Below, one piece after another: positions 1 to 5,675 of a DNA stretch of 9,916 nt. Below the pieces are notes generated by a model, which worked only from the letters and a program-made list of their open reading frames with translations, was not told where the DNA came from and made no database searches. Origin of the DNA: JAQVEM01 sp034660395 (lineage in GTDB: Bacteria > Actinomycetota > Humimicrobiia > Humimicrobiales > Humimicrobiaceae); NCBI GenBank assembly GCA_034660395.1, contig JAYEJA010000114.1:1-9916 (forward strand), in the 5' to 3' direction. The first letter of the stretch is position 1. Each line of letters opens with the position of its first letter. The translations under genes and the position numbers were made by a program.

Positions 1-151
1 TAAGCCGAAGTATGTCCTTTAGACTATCTCCACGATTAATGGCAATATTTACAGAGTTTATCAGCTCCAGTTCTTCTATTTCCTTCTGTATTTTACCGCC
101 GGGCATTTTATTCTTATTTTTATCTTTTTTTAAATCTTTATTTTTACCCAT
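1..151 (-). CDS. N-terminus of an unidentified protein, possibly a GAF/PAS-type signal transduction protein (partial, runs off the window)
   Basis: An open minus-strand frame begins at ATG 151, directly after an in-frame TAA, and is still open at base 1, so only about 50 residues are visible. It opens with a very lysine/asparagine-rich stretch (GKNKDLKKDKNKNK) and continues with a second in-frame Met at 104-106, then an amphipathic helix of the form EIEELELINSVNIAIN followed by RGDSLKDILRL. A helix of this LxLINxVNxAIN-x-LxxIL type often precedes GAF domains in bacterial histidine kinases and related sensors; this is pattern resemblance, not proof. Neither ATG has a clear Shine-Dalgarno sequence. 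A strong promoter lies about 130 nt upstream, which suggests it is transcribed separately from the yraN operon. The start could be 151 or 106. Confidence 0.5.
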   Translation of the reverse strand, partial: MGKNKDLKKDKNKNKMPGGKIQKEIEELELINSVNIAINRGDSLKDILRL

Positions 152-337
152 TTATTTTTAACCATTTTTTTAATTTATATGACAAAAAATAATTCCAATC
201 TTATTTAAAAAAACCGCATAAAACTCACTAAAATATTTTTATTACATTTATTTATACAATTTAATTAATTTTCCTTTTTAATATATTATAATTTTGTATT
301 TTAATTACGTCAATGTTAGAGGATATTCACTTCCTTA
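152..337. other. AT-rich intergenic region between yraN and the partial left-edge gene
   Basis: This 186-nt gap is strongly AT-rich. On the minus strand it contains a near-consensus sigma70-type promoter, listed separately, and then a leader of about 127 nt with no open frame longer than a few codons in phase with the downstream gene. I see no GC-rich hairpin followed by a T-run, so no intrinsic terminator for the yraN operon is evident. There is no sign of a structured riboswitch. Confidence 0.6.
285..313 (-). promoter_or_regulatory. Near-consensus sigma70/sigmaA promoter (TTGACG-17-TATAAT)
   Basis: On the minus strand the -35 box TTGACG (308-313, five of six matches to TTGACA) is followed by exactly 17 nt and a perfect TATAAT -10 box (285-290). 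Transcription would start near 278 and read leftward into the partial gene, leaving a leader of about 127 nt. The promoter lies about 25 nt beyond the yraN stop codon. AT-rich DNA gives chance -10 boxes easily, but the joint match of both boxes and ideal spacing is unlikely by chance. Confidence 0.65.
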
Positions 338-772
338 CTAAAAAGCATTCTCTACATGTTCAATCTTTATATTTTTATTACCTTCAAGCATCATGGCCAG
401 GGATGCATCCCTGAAAAGCGCGCCTTCCTTTGATAATTTATTTATTACTCTTCCATCTATAACTATAGAAACAACATTAAAATGAGGATTTAAAGACATC
501 AGGCGCTTATCTGCCATAAAAAATTTTGCTGATTTCCTTATCCTTGGAATCTTCAACCTGTTTATAGCCTCAAGGGGGTCACCGTATTCCAGGCCGGTCC
601 TGGTTTTAACCTCCAGGAATATCAAATCTCTCTGTCTCCTGGCTATTAAATCTATTTCACCATATCTATTCCTGTAATTTTTCTCCAGTATAGTATATCC
701 TCTAACTTCCAGGTATTTTCGGGCAATAATTTCTCCTGCGATTCCTGTAAATTTTCTATTGTCTCTGCTAAC
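338..772 (-). CDS. yraN: YraN/UPF0102 family protein, PD-(D/E)XK nuclease fold; non-canonical or unresolved start
   Basis: The protein belongs to the UPF0102 (YraN) family, predicted to have a Holliday-junction-resolvase-like PD-(D/E)XK nuclease fold; its exact substrate is not established. Read from 772 it is 144 residues: the N-terminal helix motif GIAGEIIARKYLE (10-22), then GYTILEKNYR (25-34), the acidic core GEID (E39, D41), FLEVKTR with E54 and K56, and the C-terminal strand EHVENAF. The frame is open only after a TAA at 773-775, inside the end of rnhB, and contains no ATG, GTG or TTG before TTG 625. Starting at 625 would delete E39/D41 and half the conserved domain, so the true start must be upstream. 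GTT 772-770 has AGGGG 8 nt upstream; ATT 727-725 has AGGAG 5 nt upstream but would lose the conserved GxxGE. About 27 extra residues (107-134) separate the penultimate and last conserved strands. Confidence 0.85.
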   Translation of the reverse strand, partial: VSRDNRKFTGIAGEIIARKYLEVRGYTILEKNYRNRYGEIDLIARRQRDLIFLEVKTRTGLEYGDPLEAINRLKIPRIRKSAKFFMADKRLMSLNPHFNVVSIVIDGRVINKLSKEGALFRDASLAMMLEGNKNIKIEHVENAF

Positions 773-1391
773 TTAAAACACCCCTGAAAGATGCCCTGTG
801 GATCACTGAAGGTCCATACTTTTCTAAAGACAAAAGATGCTGCCTGGTCCCGTAACCTTTATTACTCTCCAGCCCATATTCGGGATAATATTTTGAAAGC
901 TTTATCATTATCTTATCCCTTATAACCTTTGCTATTATTGATGCTGCAGCAATGGAAACACTAAGCTGGTCTCCTCTTACAACAGGAATGTATCCTTCTC
1001 CCAGTTTTCCATTTACAAAATCTGCAAGTACGATATCCGGTTTTACTCTTAAACCGCCTACAGCTTTTTTAAACACAAAAACATTTGCCCTGGTTATAGA
1101 TATCCTATCAATTTCACCTGGAGATATTCTTGCTACAGACCAACAAATACAATTTTTAATTATTTTTCTAAATATATGTTCTCTTTTTGCCTTATTTAAC
1201 TTCTTGGAATCATCTATATTTTCTATCATCATCTTTTGCTTATTCATTATTACAGCTGCGGCAACAAGAGGACCTGCAAGTGAACCCCTCCCCGCTTCAT
1301 CAACCCCTGCAATAACCTCATAGCCGTCAAGGCAGAGGACATTCTCATATCTGCATAGATTTAGAAGTCTTTTTGTCTCATTAAAATTCAT
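768..1391 (-). CDS. rnhB: Ribonuclease HII
   Basis: This enzyme cleaves the RNA strand of RNA:DNA hybrids and incises at ribonucleotides misincorporated in DNA. The 207-residue length is normal. The signature DEAGRG carries catalytic D31 and E32, followed by LAGPLVAAAV; DDSKKL is at 60-65; D124 in VLADF and D159 in SIIAKVIRDK complete the expected four-acid metal site. The C-terminal KGYGT and HRASF motifs match the family. The usual DEAGRGPLAGP reads GRGSLAGP here, a Pro to Ser change of unknown effect. ATG 1391 lies 15 nt after the lepB stop, and no strong Shine-Dalgarno precedes it, so translation may depend on coupling to lepB. Its own stop overlaps the beginning of the open yraN frame. 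Confidence 0.96.
   Translation of the reverse strand: MNFNETKRLLNLCRYENVLCLDGYEVIAGVDEAGRGSLAGPLVAAAVIMNKQKMMIENIDDSKKLNKAKREHIFRKIIKNCICWSVARISPGEIDRISITRANVFVFKKAVGGLRVKPDIVLADFVNGKLGEGYIPVVRGDQLSVSIAAASIIAKVIRDKIMIKLSKYYPEYGLESNKGYGTRQHLLSLEKYGPSVIHRASFRGVLS
781..785 (-). promoter_or_regulatory. Candidate Shine-Dalgarno (AGGGG) for yraN inside the rnhB 3' end
   Basis: On the minus strand AGGGG lies 8 nt before codon GTT 772-770, the first possible codon of the yraN frame. The spacing suits translation start there despite the non-canonical codon, and would couple yraN to rnhB termination at TAG 768-770. Confidence 0.35.
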
Positions 1392-1406
1392 TCTGTTAAA
1401 AACCGG

Positions 1407-1952
1407 TTACCACCGGGATGGCGGCCAGTAAATTACGATAAATTTACCAAATATATCCTTTTGGGGGATTGCCCCAAAAAATCTGCTGTCCAGGCTGTTT
1501 TTTCTGTTATCGCCCATAACAAAAACTTCATCATCCTCAATATCCACAGTCTGGTTTATATAAGAAAAATCCTGTCCTGCAGGAAGGTATTCTTCATTTA
1601 TTTTCTCGCCGTTTATATAAATTTCACCTTCGCTTGTTAGAGTTATTTCATCACCGGGGGCTGCAATAACTCTCTTTACCAGTTCTTTTTCTTCAATAAG
1701 TGAATGAAAAGCAATAATATCCCCCCTCTGAACAGATGTAAATTTATATGAAAGTTTATTAACCAGGACCTTATCTCCGACACGCAGACTTGGTTCCATT
1801 GAAGGAGTGGGGACGATAAACGGTTCAATTACAAAGACTCTTATTAAAGTAGCTGATACTACTGCAGCTAACACAACGAGGGCATAAATAAAAAATTCTT
1901 TAAAAATTTTCTTTTTTCCGTCCGTGCCGGCTGATTTATTTTCCAAAGGCAT
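1407..1952 (-). CDS. lepB: Signal peptidase I (type I leader peptidase, S26)
   Basis: A membrane-anchored serine protease that removes signal peptides from exported preproteins on the outer face of the cytoplasmic membrane. The 181 residues comprise a short basic cytosolic N-terminus, a single transmembrane segment at about 19-42, the catalytic-serine box VPTPSMEPSL with S51, the catalytic lysine K93 in ELVKRVIAAPGD, and the C-terminal conserved box MGDNRKNSLDSRFFG (146-160). The Ser/Lys dyad, the size and the single TM segment match the Gram-positive-type enzyme rather than the longer two-TM E. coli LepB. ATG 1952 has AGGT 5 nt upstream. Placement between rplS and rnhB resembles actinobacterial order. 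Functionally it complements ffh and ftsY in the same transcript. Confidence 0.96.
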   Translation of the reverse strand: MPLENKSAGTDGKKKIFKEFFIYALVVLAAVVSATLIRVFVIEPFIVPTPSMEPSLRVGDKVLVNKLSYKFTSVQRGDIIAFHSLIEEKELVKRVIAAPGDEITLTSEGEIYINGEKINEEYLPAGQDFSYINQTVDIEDDEVFVMGDNRKNSLDSRFFGAIPQKDIFGKFIVIYWPPSRW

Positions 1953-1978
1953 TGATACCTGCGGTAAGTGTTTATTAT

Positions 1979-2320
1979 TTATTTAAATTTAACTTTCGAC
2001 TTTTTACCTATTTTATTTCTAAGATAGAATAACCTCGCCCTTCTTACTATACCTTCTCCGGTTTTTTCGATAGACTGTATTACCGGTGAGTTTACAAGAA
2101 AGGTTCTTTCTACTCCAACACCATTAAAAGAAATCTTCCTTACTGTAAATGCCTTATTTATTCCGGCGCCTCTCACTTTTAATACTACCCCTTCTAAAAC
2201 CTGAACCCTGTCCTTATTCTCTTCACTGATTCTTATCTTAACCTTTACCCTGTCACCGGTTTTAAATTCAGGAACATCCGACTTCAAATATTTACTCTCT
2301 ATTTTATCCAGTTTATTCAC
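1979..2320 (-). CDS. rplS: 50S ribosomal protein L19
   Basis: L19 sits at the 30S-50S interface and forms an intersubunit bridge. From GTG 2320 the protein has 113 residues, the usual family length, and aligns from its first residues: MNKLDKIE, then DVPEFKTGDRVKVKIRISEENKDR by pattern, EGVVLKVRGAG, FTVRKISFNGVGVERTF, the SPVIQSIE strand, and the basic C-terminus RRARLFYLRNKIGKKSKVKFK by pattern. The frame is open further to TTG 2365, which would add 15 residues that match nothing I know in L19 and has no Shine-Dalgarno. The GTG has only a weak GGGCAG 5 nt ahead (with AAGGA further upstream). I prefer GTG 2320 on homology, with moderate certainty about the start. The gene follows trmD as in most bacteria. 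Confidence 0.95.
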   Translation of the reverse strand: MNKLDKIESKYLKSDVPEFKTGDRVKVKIRISEENKDRVQVLEGVVLKVRGAGINKAFTVRKISFNGVGVERTFLVNSPVIQSIEKTGEGIVRRARLFYLRNKIGKKSKVKFK

Positions 2321-2376
2321 TTTACTGCCCAGCCAATCCTTTTTAATATCAATAAAACCAAACAAATATAATTAAT

Positions 2377-3078
2377 TTAGCTCTCTTTGTCAAATAAATC
2401 CGGCCTCTTTTCTGAAGTTATTTCTTCAGACTTTCTCTTCCTCCATTTTTTTATACTTTTATGGTCGCCGCTCAATAAAACCTCCGGAACGGCTTCACCC
2501 CTAAAGACTCTAGGTCTTGTGTACTGGGGATAATCAAGAAGCCCCTCGTTAAAAGACTCCATTTCCAGTGATTCTTCCCTTCCAACCACCCCGGGAAGCA
2601 GTCTTACCATTCCGTCTATCATTACCATTGCCGGAATTTCTCCTCCGCTTAGAACATAATCCCCAATGGAAATTTCTTCATCTACAAGCAAATCAGTTAC
2701 TCTCTGATCTATTCCTTCATATCTTCCACAGATTAGTATTATATTTTCAAGCTTTGATAAAATGTTTAATTTCCCCTGGGTAAGTCTTCCACCTGAAGCT
2801 GATAGAAGTATGACTTTCTGCCTTTTCTTTTTACTTATTTTATTTTTCCTTTTAATAAAATTTACGGCATTTTCTATCGGCTCCGGCATTAAAACCATGC
2901 CCGGACCTCCTCCGTAAGGCCTGCCATCAACCCTTCCATGCTTATAATCCGAAAAATTTCTTAAGTTATATACATTAAGCCGGCATATATTCTTTCTGAA
3001 AGCTTCTTTTATAATTCCATATTCAGCAATATTTTTAAAAATTTCAGGGAAAATAGTTATAACGTCTATTACCAGCAT
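2377..3078 (-). CDS. trmD: tRNA (guanine37-N1)-methyltransferase
   Basis: TrmD uses S-adenosylmethionine to methylate N1 of G37 next to the anticodon, preventing +1 frameshifting. The 233-residue protein has the SPOUT-class knotted SAM site: YGGGPGMVLMPEP (55-67), LICGRYEGIDQRV (115-127), and ISIGDYVLSGGEIPA (136-150). The C-terminal tRNA-binding domain begins around LPGVVG and contains GLLDYPQYTRP, where D182 corresponds to the general-base aspartate of the family; the end KRPDLF is typical. It acts as a homodimer with the active site at the dimer interface. ATG 3078 lies 36 nt after the rimM stop, and the upstream sequence is almost pure A/T with no recognisable Shine-Dalgarno, so initiation may be weak or coupled. 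There is no sign of truncation. Confidence 0.98.
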   Translation of the reverse strand: MLVIDVITIFPEIFKNIAEYGIIKEAFRKNICRLNVYNLRNFSDYKHGRVDGRPYGGGPGMVLMPEPIENAVNFIKRKNKISKKKRQKVILLSASGGRLTQGKLNILSKLENIILICGRYEGIDQRVTDLLVDEEISIGDYVLSGGEIPAMVMIDGMVRLLPGVVGREESLEMESFNEGLLDYPQYTRPRVFRGEAVPEVLLSGDHKSIKKWRKRKSEEITSEKRPDLFDKES

Positions 3079-3114
3079 TTTTTATAAATAATAGAAAATA
3101 ATAATTTTAAAACT

Positions 3115-3657
3115 TTAGATATATTCCGGTATCCTTTTTAACACTACCTTTCTATCATCAAGATCTATAACCTCAATATAGTCTTTAATAACCGGGATAT
3201 AAAAAACCTTATCCTTGACTCCCTTAATATCCAGACGGTCATTTTCTAATTTTACCGCCAGGTTATCATTGGAAATAAACTTTTCAACATTTAAAACTGT
3301 TCCGATAAAAGTACCGTCTGCCGTAAAAACCCTGCAGCCTATTATATCATCTATCCAGTACTGATTTTTCTTTAGCGCAGGCGTATCAGTCCCACTCCTG
3401 AAAACATGCCTTCCTCTTAATTCTTCTGCAGATTCTCTTTTATTTATACCCCTTAGTTTAACTAAAAATAAATCTTTGCCGCCTTTTGATTTAAGGCATT
3501 TTATATTTTCAACTTCTATTTTTTCAGTACAACTTTCATCTAAAAAAAGAGGCATTCCCTTTTTAATAGTATTGGGATAATCAGTAAGTAATTTTATAAT
3601 CACTTCTCCCTTTACTCCGTGTGACTTACCAATTATCCCAATTAATCTTGAATCCAC
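3115..3657 (-). CDS. rimM: 16S rRNA processing/30S maturation factor RimM
   Basis: RimM binds ribosomal protein S19 and assists late assembly of the 30S head. The 180-residue length is normal. The N-terminal RimM domain starts with LIGIIGKSHGVKGEVIIKLL by pattern (5-24), matching the family motif GKIxxxHGxxGEV. A PRC-barrel domain follows from about residue 98 (QYWIDDIIGCRVFT), with FYIPVIKDYIEVIDLDDRKV by pattern near the C-terminus. The start is GTG 3657: an in-frame TAA 18 nt upstream excludes a longer N-terminus, and only a weak GGA precedes it at 8 nt. It sits between khpA and trmD in the classic rpsP-KH-rimM-trmD-rplS order. The 67-nt gap upstream holds an 18-bp AT-only palindrome. Confidence 0.96.
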   Translation of the reverse strand: MDSRLIGIIGKSHGVKGEVIIKLLTDYPNTIKKGMPLFLDESCTEKIEVENIKCLKSKGGKDLFLVKLRGINKRESAEELRGRHVFRSGTDTPALKKNQYWIDDIIGCRVFTADGTFIGTVLNVEKFISNDNLAVKLENDRLDIKGVKDKVFYIPVIKDYIEVIDLDDRKVVLKRIPEYI

Positions 3658-3724
3658 AACTAATTCCGATATTTAACAGTTTTTTTCTTAAAAACAACCT
3701 GTATCGTATTTTTTATATAAAAAA

Positions 3725-3958
3725 TCAATCCATGATTTTTACAATAGAAGATTTGCCCCTCTTAGCGGATGCAGCTCTCATTATAACCCTAAGAGCATTC
3801 GCGGTCCTTCCTTTTTTGCCAATTACTTTCCCCAGATCATCCTCAGCTACTTCTAGCTTGAAAATCACTGTTTTGTCATCTTCCTCCTCTTCCATAATTT
3901 CAACATTATCCGGGCTGTCAACCAGCTCTTTTACCATGTACTCTAGTAGTTCTTTCAC
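3725..3958 (-). CDS. khpA: KH-domain RNA-binding protein KhpA (YlqC family)
   Basis: This small cytoplasmic RNA-binding protein consists of a single type-II KH domain. In Gram-positive bacteria KhpA pairs with KhpB/EloR and influences cell elongation and RNA metabolism; that role is known from homologues, not shown here. The 77 residues include the diagnostic GxxG loop GKKG (47-50) between IGKKGRTANALRVIMRAA helices, and an unusually acidic insert EIMEEEEDD-like stretch at 20-28 between the first helix and the central strand. The start is GTG 3958 with a strong GGAGG 6 nt upstream. It lies 28 nt downstream of the rpsP stop and precedes rimM, the standard neighbourhood. Confidence 0.93.
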   Translation of the reverse strand: MKELLEYMVKELVDSPDNVEIMEEEEDDKTVIFKLEVAEDDLGKVIGKKGRTANALRVIMRAASAKRGKSSIVKIMD

Positions 3959-3986
3959 TATTTACCTCCAGTTTAAATTGTAATAA

Positions 3987-4232
3987 CTACTTCTTTAAAT
4001 CAATTTTATCAAAAAGTTTTTGAACCGTTCCTGTAGGTCTGGCACCCTTCTTTATCCAGTCAAGAGCTTTATTTTTATCTACTTCTATCTTTGACGGATC
4101 ACTTTTAGGATCATACATTCCTATCTTTTCTATAAACTTTCCATCTCTGGGCGACCTTGAATCTGCAACCACAATTCTATAACAGGGCTGTTTCCTGGCA
4201 CCCACTCTGGTCAACCTTATCTTTACACTCAA
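3987..4232 (-). CDS. rpsP: 30S ribosomal protein S16
   Basis: S16 binds 16S rRNA early in 30S assembly. From TTG 4232 the protein is 81 residues and begins MSVKIRLTRVGARKQPCYRI by pattern, the canonical S16 N-terminus. It continues with VVADSRSPRDGKFIEKIGMY by pattern, DPKSDPSKIEVDKNKA and WIKKGARPTGTVQKLF, all family hallmarks. A longer reading from GTG 4250 is possible but would place GGAGGT inside the coding region; that GGAGGT is ideally spaced (6 nt) for TTG 4232, so the shorter form is preferred. The gene lies 82 nt after ffh, one of the larger gaps in the operon, and this gap carries a possible internal promoter. Confidence 0.97.
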   Translation of the reverse strand: MSVKIRLTRVGARKQPCYRIVVADSRSPRDGKFIEKIGMYDPKSDPSKIEVDKNKALDWIKKGARPTGTVQKLFDKIDLKK

Positions 4233-4238
4233 TACAAA

Positions 4239-4244
4239 ACCTCC
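4239..4244 (-). promoter_or_regulatory. Shine-Dalgarno GGAGGT deciding the rpsP start
   Basis: On the minus strand GGAGGT lies 6 nt upstream of TTG 4232. It supports TTG as the start codon of S16 over the in-frame GTG at 4250, which lies 5' of this site and would translate through it. Confidence 0.8.
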
Positions 4245-4274
4245 AAACACTTATATATAGCTTTATGTTCCATA

Positions 4275-4302
4275 ATTATATATTTTTCTATAAAACTTGC
4301 AA
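4275..4302 (-). promoter_or_regulatory. Possible internal promoter ahead of rpsP (TTGCAA-16-TATAAT)
   Basis: In the ffh-rpsP gap the minus strand has TTGCAA (4297-4302, four of six -35 matches), a 16-nt spacer, and a perfect TATAAT (4275-4280). Transcription would begin near 4268, leaving a leader of about 36 nt before the S16 start codon. A separate promoter for the ribosomal-protein half of the operon would be sensible biologically, but A/T-rich gaps yield such boxes by chance. Confidence 0.4.
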
Positions 4303-4314
4303 AATATTTTTTAT

Positions 4315-5646
4315 TTAAAAATCGCTAAGGTTTATTTCTTTTTTCCCTTTCATACCGGAAAAACGCCTGAGCATCTGTTTTGTCTTATCAAATTGCTTCA
4401 GTAACCTGTTAATCTCCGTAATAGAACATCCGCAACCTCTTGCTATCCTCTTTTTCCTGCTGCCGTTTATTATATGGGGTTTTCTTCTTTCCCCAACGGT
4501 CATTGAATTAATTATAGCTTCTATCCTGCCGAGATAACGGTCATCCAGATTTGCTTTTTTAAATATTTTATTCTTACCTGCAATGGAGGGCATCATTGAA
4601 AACAATTTATCCACCGAACCAATTTTTTTTATGCTTTTTAACTGGCTTATAAAATCTTCGAAATTCAACTCGTTTTTATAAATTTTCTCCTCAATCTTTT
4701 TTGCCTCTTTCTCACTGACTGCCTTCTCCGCCTTTTCAGCCAGGGTAACGATATCACCCATTCCCAGTATTCTTGAAGCTATCCTGTCCGGATGGAATAT
4801 ATCGAAATCTTCAATCCCTTCCCCGCTTGATATGAATTTTATCTGTTTTTTAACCATATAATATACCGATAATGCAGCTCCTCCCCTGGTATCGCTATCC
4901 AGCTTGGTTAAGATTATTCCATCATAATCAACCCTCTTATTAAACCCGTATGCGATATTTACGGCCTCCTGGCCAGTCATTGCATCAAGTACCAGGTATA
5001 TGCTGTGTGGTTTTATTTTCCTTTTTATATCTGCAATTTCATTCATCATTTCCTCATTGACCTGCAGCCTTCCCGCAGTATCAATTATAATCACATCGCT
5101 GCCCGCTTTTTTTAATAACTCAATCCCTTCTTCAATTAACGGCACGGGGCGGGAATCATTCTTCGAAAAAACCCCCACATCTATATTTTTTGCCATATCC
5201 TCAAGCTGCTGTACCGCTGCCGGCCTGTAAACATCCGCCGCCACGATAGATACTTTTTTCTTGAGTCCTGCTTTTATAAAATTAGCAAGCTTTATAACAG
5301 AAGAAGTTTTCCCTGACCCCTGCAATCCTACCATCATTATTATGGTAGGACCCCCCGGGACAAAACTGATATTCCCGCTGCTTGAGCCGAGCATTTTTAT
5401 TACTTCTTCGTTAACTATTTTAACTATCTGCTGATACGCAGTTAAGCTTTCCAGTACCTTCTCCCCTGTAGCTTTTTCTCTAACATTTTCTAAAAATTCC
5501 CTGACCACTTTAAAATTAACATCGGCTTCCAGCAGTGTCAGTTTAATCTCCCTTAAGGCAGCATCCATATCACCCGGGCTTAACTTGCCCCTGTTCCTGA
5601 TTTTATAAAACAGATTTTCAAATTTATCTGTAAGTGCTTCAAACAT
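4315..5646 (-). CDS. ffh: Signal recognition particle protein Ffh (SRP54)
   Basis: Ffh is the GTPase of the SRP. It binds 4.5S/6S RNA and signal sequences of nascent membrane proteins, then docks on FtsY. Its 443 residues are normal length. The N domain spans about 1-90. The G domain has G1 GLQGSGKTSS (107-116, usually ending KTTT), G2 DVYRPAAVQQL (from 138), G3 DTAGR (189-193) and G4 TKLD (247-250). The GGAALS loop and GMGDIV (295-300) lead into the M domain. The RNA-binding helix region reads GSRKKRIARGCGCS (395-408), where most homologues have GSGT in place of GCGC. ATG 5646 has GAAGG 9 nt upstream. It lies 29 nt after ftsY with no ylxM between, unlike many Firmicutes. Confidence 0.98.
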   Translation of the reverse strand: MFEALTDKFENLFYKIRNRGKLSPGDMDAALREIKLTLLEADVNFKVVREFLENVREKATGEKVLESLTAYQQIVKIVNEEVIKMLGSSSGNISFVPGGPTIIMMVGLQGSGKTSSVIKLANFIKAGLKKKVSIVAADVYRPAAVQQLEDMAKNIDVGVFSKNDSRPVPLIEEGIELLKKAGSDVIIIDTAGRLQVNEEMMNEIADIKRKIKPHSIYLVLDAMTGQEAVNIAYGFNKRVDYDGIILTKLDSDTRGGAALSVYYMVKKQIKFISSGEGIEDFDIFHPDRIASRILGMGDIVTLAEKAEKAVSEKEAKKIEEKIYKNELNFEDFISQLKSIKKIGSVDKLFSMMPSIAGKNKIFKKANLDDRYLGRIEAIINSMTVGERRKPHIINGSRKKRIARGCGCSITEINRLLKQFDKTKQMLRRFSGMKGKKEINLSDF

Positions 5647-5675
5647 TAAAAAAGACCTTCTATTATTAATTTTTA

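Noticed and set aside
230..239. AAAATATTTT palindrome in the yraN downstream gap as a terminator
   Set aside because: It is too short and A/T-only, with no GC-rich stem. It also lies downstream of the new promoter, so terminating there would abort the left-edge transcript.
338..625. Short yraN starting at TTG 625 (95 residues)
   Set aside because: This start would remove the GEID acidic core and the conserved N-terminal helix, which are plainly encoded upstream in the same frame.
952..1323. Plus-strand open frame of about 123 codons opposite rnhB
   Set aside because: It is antisense to a well-supported RNase HII gene, and its translation has no recognisable domain. The same applies to the plus-strand open frames at 2568-2783, 3621-3983, 5000-5230, 6169-6396, 7532-7717, 8320-8550 and 8564-9001.
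3708..3725. Perfect 18-bp palindrome (ATTTTTTATATAAAAAAT) just after the khpA stop
   Set aside because: It is made only of A and T, so the RNA hairpin would be weak, and it is not followed by a typical terminator T-run beyond its own arm. In this AT-rich gap it may be chance; I would not call it a terminator or operator.
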